The notes below the pieces were generated by a model. The model saw only the letters and a list, made by a program, of their open reading frames with translations, did no database searches and had not been told where the DNA came from. The position numbers and the translations under genes are program-made. DNA of 7,931 nucleotides. Origin: Pseudomonadota bacterium (GTDB lineage: Bacteria; Pseudomonadota; Gammaproteobacteria; Burkholderiales; Thiobacillaceae). This document shows positions 5,164 to 7,931 of this stretch, piece after piece. The stretch's first letter is position 1, and every line of letters begins with the position of its first letter. Location of the stretch: NCBI GenBank assembly GCA_021847385.1, contig JAJZTV010000089.1:1-7931 (forward strand). The letters run 5' to 3'.

Positions 5164-7017
5164 TTACTCCGGCTGAATCTCAACCAACACCTGATCCGGC
5201 GTCACCGCCTCGCCCTTGGCGACGTGGATGGCGACCACGGTGCCGGACACCGGGGCCTGGATCTCGTTTTCCATCTTCATCGCCTCGATCACCAGCACGC
5301 CGTCGCCGGCGTCGACTTTCTGGCCGGTCTTGACCAGGACGTCGACGATGGTGCCGGGCATGGCGGTGGTGACGTGGCCGGGGCGCGAGGGCTTGGGCCG
5401 GTCCTTGGCGGTGCCGGCCTGGGCCTTCTTGTTGTTCTTGCGTGCGGCGCCGGCGGCGGGGCCGACCTCGATCTCGTCCAGGGTCTCGATCAGCACTTCT
5501 TCCGGCACGCCGTCGACGTGGACGTAGAACGGGCGCTCGGCCTCGGCGCCGTGGCCGGTGCCGGTGATGCGGATGTGGTAGGTCTCGCCGTGCAGGGTGA
5601 CCTTGAACTCGTTGGGCGCGAACTGGCTGTCGCCGGTCGGGGCGTTCTTGGCCTCGATCGGCAGCAGGACCTCGGGTGCCAGCGTGCCGGCGGCGCGCTC
5701 TTGCAGGAAGGTGCGGCCGAGGTCGGGGAACATGGCGTAGGTGAGCACGTCCTCGTCCGACTTGGCCAGGCCTTCGGCCTCGGTGCGCAGCTTGTCCAGC
5801 TCGTCGCTGAGCAGGTCGGCCGGGCGGCAGGCGATGACCTCCTGGTTGCCGACGGCGTGTTTCTTCACTTCTTCGTTGACCTGGCCGGGCGCGGCGCCGT
5901 AGCGGCCGAGCAGGTAGTTCTTGACCTCGTTGGTCACCGATTTGTAGCGCTCGCCGGTGAGCACGTTGAGCACGGCCTGGGTGCCGACGATCTGCGAGGT
6001 GGGGGTGACCAGCGGCGGGAAGCCGAGGTCTTCGCGCACCCGGGGAATCTCGGCGAAGACGTCGTCCATGCGGTTGAGCGCGCCCTGTTCCTTCAACTGG
6101 TTGGACAGGTTGGAGATCATGCCACCGGGTATCTGCGAGGTGAGGATGCGGGTGTCGACGTTGTTCGAGTCCATCTCGAACTGCCAGTATTTCTTGCGCA
6201 CCTCGCGGAAGTAGGCGGCGATCTCTTGCAGCTTGCCGAGGTCGAGCCCGGTGTCGTACTCGCTGCCCTGGAAGGCGGCGACCAGGCTCTCGGTGGTGGG
6301 GTGGCTGGCGCCCTCGGAGAAGGCGGACAGGCAGGTGTCGATCATCGTGGCGCCGGCCTCGACCCCCTTCATGTGCACCATGCTGGCCAGGCCCGAGGTG
6401 GCGTGGCTGTGCAGGTGGATGGGGAGGTTGATCGCGGCCTTCAGCGCCTTGACCAGCTCGACCGTGCTGTAGGGCGTGAGCAGGCCGGCCATGTCCTTGA
6501 TCGCCAGGGTGTCGCAGCCCATGGCCTCCAGCTCCTTGGCCATGGCGACGAAGTAGGCGGTGTCGTGCACCGGGCTGGTGGTGTAGGAGATGGCGCCCTC
6601 GGCGTGCTTGCCGGCGGCCTTCACCGCCGCGACCGACACGCGCATATTGCGCACGTCGTTCATCGCGTCGAACACGCGGAACACGTCGACGCCGTTGTCG
6701 GCGCACTTTTGCACGAAGGCGCGCACCACGTCGTCCGGGTAATGCCGATAGCCGAGCAGGTTCTGGCCTCTGAGCAGCATCTGGATGCGCGAGTTGGGCA
6801 GGGCGCGGCGCAGCTTGCGCAGGCGCTCCCACGGGTCTTCCTTCAGGAAACGGACGCAGGCGTCGAAGGTGGCGCCACCCCAGGCCTCGAGCGACCAGTA
6901 GCCTACGCTGTCGAGCTGGCCGCAGATCGGCAGCATGTCGTCGGTGCGCATGCGGGTCGCGATCAGGGATTGATGGCCGTCGCGCAGGACCAGTTCGGTG
7001 ATGTGTACTTTCGCCAT
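5164..7017 (-). CDS. pycB: Pyruvate carboxylase subunit B (carboxyltransferase and biotin carrier)
   Basis: The 617-residue product transfers the carboxyl group from biotin to pyruvate, making oxaloacetate to refill the TCA cycle. The N-terminal carboxyltransferase barrel has LVLRDGHQS at 9-17 (Asp13 metal ligand), FRVFDAMND at 113-121, AIKDMAGLL with the active-site Lys174, and the metal-binding HLHSH at 201-205. A conserved carboxyltransferase C-terminal region runs to about 460. A Lys/Ala/Pro-rich linker (about 527-545) leads to the biotinyl domain, with EAMKMENEI carrying the biotin at Lys581. Oxaloacetate decarboxylase alpha (OadA) has the same architecture. The pyruvate carboxylase assignment rests on the biotin carboxylase gene 13 bases upstream and the absence of oadB or oadG nearby. 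The ATG at 7017 has AGGTAA in the gap. Confidence 0.9.
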   Translation of the reverse strand: MAKVHITELVLRDGHQSLIATRMRTDDMLPICGQLDSVGYWSLEAWGGATFDACVRFLKEDPWERLRKLRRALPNSRIQMLLRGQNLLGYRHYPDDVVRAFVQKCADNGVDVFRVFDAMNDVRNMRVSVAAVKAAGKHAEGAISYTTSPVHDTAYFVAMAKELEAMGCDTLAIKDMAGLLTPYSTVELVKALKAAINLPIHLHSHATSGLASMVHMKGVEAGATMIDTCLSAFSEGASHPTTESLVAAFQGSEYDTGLDLGKLQEIAAYFREVRKKYWQFEMDSNNVDTRILTSQIPGGMISNLSNQLKEQGALNRMDDVFAEIPRVREDLGFPPLVTPTSQIVGTQAVLNVLTGERYKSVTNEVKNYLLGRYGAAPGQVNEEVKKHAVGNQEVIACRPADLLSDELDKLRTEAEGLAKSDEDVLTYAMFPDLGRTFLQERAAGTLAPEVLLPIEAKNAPTGDSQFAPNEFKVTLHGETYHIRITGTGHGAEAERPFYVHVDGVPEEVLIETLDEIEVGPAAGAARKNNKKAQAGTAKDRPKPSRPGHVTTAMPGTIVDVLVKTGQKVDAGDGVLVIEAMKMENEIQAPVSGTVVAIHVAKGEAVTPDQVLVEIQPE

Positions 7018-7030
7018 GGGTCGTTACCTG

Positions 7031-7931
7031 TTACATGCCAAGGTGAGCGGCAATCGCTGCAGAAATGGTGGCCGCCACCAGCTCCGGCGGCGGTTTGACG
7101 GAATACCCGGTCAGTTCCGGGTGCGCCTCGACAAAGCCGGTGTTGAAGCGGCCGCTGCGGAACTCCGGGTTTTTCAGAATTTCTTGGTAATAGGGGATGG
7201 TGGTCTTCACGCCGTAGACCACCATGTCGTCCAGCGCTCGGCGGCCGCGCTCGATCACGCTCTCCCAGTTCAGGTTCCACACCGTGAGCTTGGCGCACAT
7301 CGAATCGAAGTAGGGCGGGATGACATAGCCGGTATACATCGCGGCATCGGTGCGCACGCCGGGGCCGCCCGGCGCGTAATAGCGGGTGACCCGGCCGAAG
7401 CTGGGCAGGAAGCTGTTCTTCGGGTCTTCGGCGTTGATGCGGAACTCCATGGCGAAGCCGTGGTGGCGGATGTCATCTTGCTTGTATTGCAGCGGCATGC
7501 CGTCGGCGATGCGGATCTGTTCCTGCACGATGTCGATGCCGGTGATCTGCTCGGTGATGGTGTGCTCGACCTGGAGCCGGGTATTCATCTCCATGAAGTA
7601 GAACTGGTTGTCCTGGTCGAGCAGGAACTCGACGGTGCCGGCATTGACGTAGCCCACGGCCTTGGCCGCGCGCACCGCCAGCTTGCCGATGTATTCGCGC
7701 TGGGCCTCGGTGAGCTGGGGCGAGGGGGCGATCTCGATCAGTTTCTGGTTGCGGCGCTGGATGGAGCAGTCGCGCTCGTAGAGGTGGATGGTGTTGCCGT
7801 GGCTGTCGCCGATGACCTGCACCTCGATGTGCTTGGGCGTGACCACGCATTTTTCGATGAACACCTCGGGCTTGCCGAAGGCCTTGCTCGCCTCGGACAC
7901 CACGCGCTCGTAGTTCTTCAGCAGCTCGTCT
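7031..7931 (-). CDS. pycA: Pyruvate carboxylase subunit A (biotin carboxylase), C-terminal part (5' end outside window)
   Basis: This subunit uses ATP and bicarbonate to carboxylate the biotin on the partner subunit. The frame is open to the window edge, where it reads DELLKNYERVVSEASKAFGK; an internal GTG at 7903 is not the true start. About 300 of an expected 470 or so residues are present. They cover the end of the ATP-grasp domain with EVQVIGDSHGNTIHLYERDC and the SIQRRNQKLIE signature. The catalytic core FYFMEMNTRLQVEHTITE follows, holding the Glu, Asn and Arg needed for metal and bicarbonate. The C-terminal biotin-carboxylase domain has GFAMEFRINAEDP, APGGPGVRTD and YDSM-like YFDSMCAKL. 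AccC of acetyl-CoA carboxylase is the nearest relative, but pairing with pycB 13 bases downstream and the tail TGYSVKPPPELVAATISAAI favour PycA. Confidence 0.88.
   Translation of the reverse strand, partial: DELLKNYERVVSEASKAFGKPEVFIEKCVVTPKHIEVQVIGDSHGNTIHLYERDCSIQRRNQKLIEIAPSPQLTEAQREYIGKLAVRAAKAVGYVNAGTVEFLLDQDNQFYFMEMNTRLQVEHTITEQITGIDIVQEQIRIADGMPLQYKQDDIRHHGFAMEFRINAEDPKNSFLPSFGRVTRYYAPGGPGVRTDAAMYTGYVIPPYFDSMCAKLTVWNLNWESVIERGRRALDDMVVYGVKTTIPYYQEILKNPEFRSGRFNTGFVEAHPELTGYSVKPPPELVAATISAAIAAHLGM

Noticed and set aside
5164..7017. Oxaloacetate decarboxylase alpha subunit (sodium pump) as the identity of this gene
   Set aside because: The domain layout is the same, but the adjacent biotin carboxylase gene and the lack of beta and gamma subunit genes favour a two-subunit pyruvate carboxylase.
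5224..7098. A 624-codon open frame on the plus strand opposite pycB
   Set aside because: It is rich in Gly, Ala, Val and His in the pattern produced by the complement of GC-rich coding DNA, has no recognisable domain, and lies opposite a certain gene.

Overview
The window looks like the chromosome of a GC-rich proteobacterium, most likely a betaproteobacterium. The reasons are the Ugd and CysM proteins, a YceF-type Maf protein next to an RsmI-like methyltransferase, and a split (two-subunit) pyruvate carboxylase. This placement comes from protein resemblance and gene order recalled by eye, not from a search. I see no rRNA, tRNA, CRISPR array, integrase or transposase.

Layout: (1) Bases 1-1123, plus strand: the 3' end of a UDP-glucose dehydrogenase gene, then after 5 bases a complete cysM (O-acetylserine sulfhydrylase B). 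(2) Bases 1128-3274: a block with visibly lower GC. It holds a TetR-family repressor gene on the minus strand, a 200-base AT-rich divergent control region, and two plus-strand genes. The first encodes a heme-oxygenase-like diiron oxidase (HDO) with a complete set of metal ligands spaced as in UndA. The second encodes an HPP-family membrane protein. (3) Bases 3292-7931, minus strand: a co-directional run reading, in order of transcription, biotin carboxylase subunit (cut by the window edge), carboxyltransferase/biotin-carrier subunit, a small lower-GC HEPN-like gene, maf (yceF) and an RsmI-like methyltransferase.

How the genes work together: the two carboxylase genes are 13 bases apart and together make an anaplerotic pyruvate carboxylase. 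CysM makes cysteine. The most interesting part is the middle block. The HDO promoter (TTGAAA, 17 bases, TATAGT) has a 20-base near-palindrome filling its spacer and reaching into the -10 box, placed exactly where a TetR repressor would block RNA polymerase. The reading is an inducible cassette in which an unknown ligand releases the TetR protein and switches on a diiron oxidase plus a small membrane channel or transporter. The substrate cannot be read from the sequence.

Two smaller oddities stand out. A five-unit, 7-base tandem repeat spans the maf stop codon and the start of the methyltransferase gene. A HEPN-motif gene with low GC sits between the carboxylase and maf. No stretch longer than 300 bases lacks a gene.
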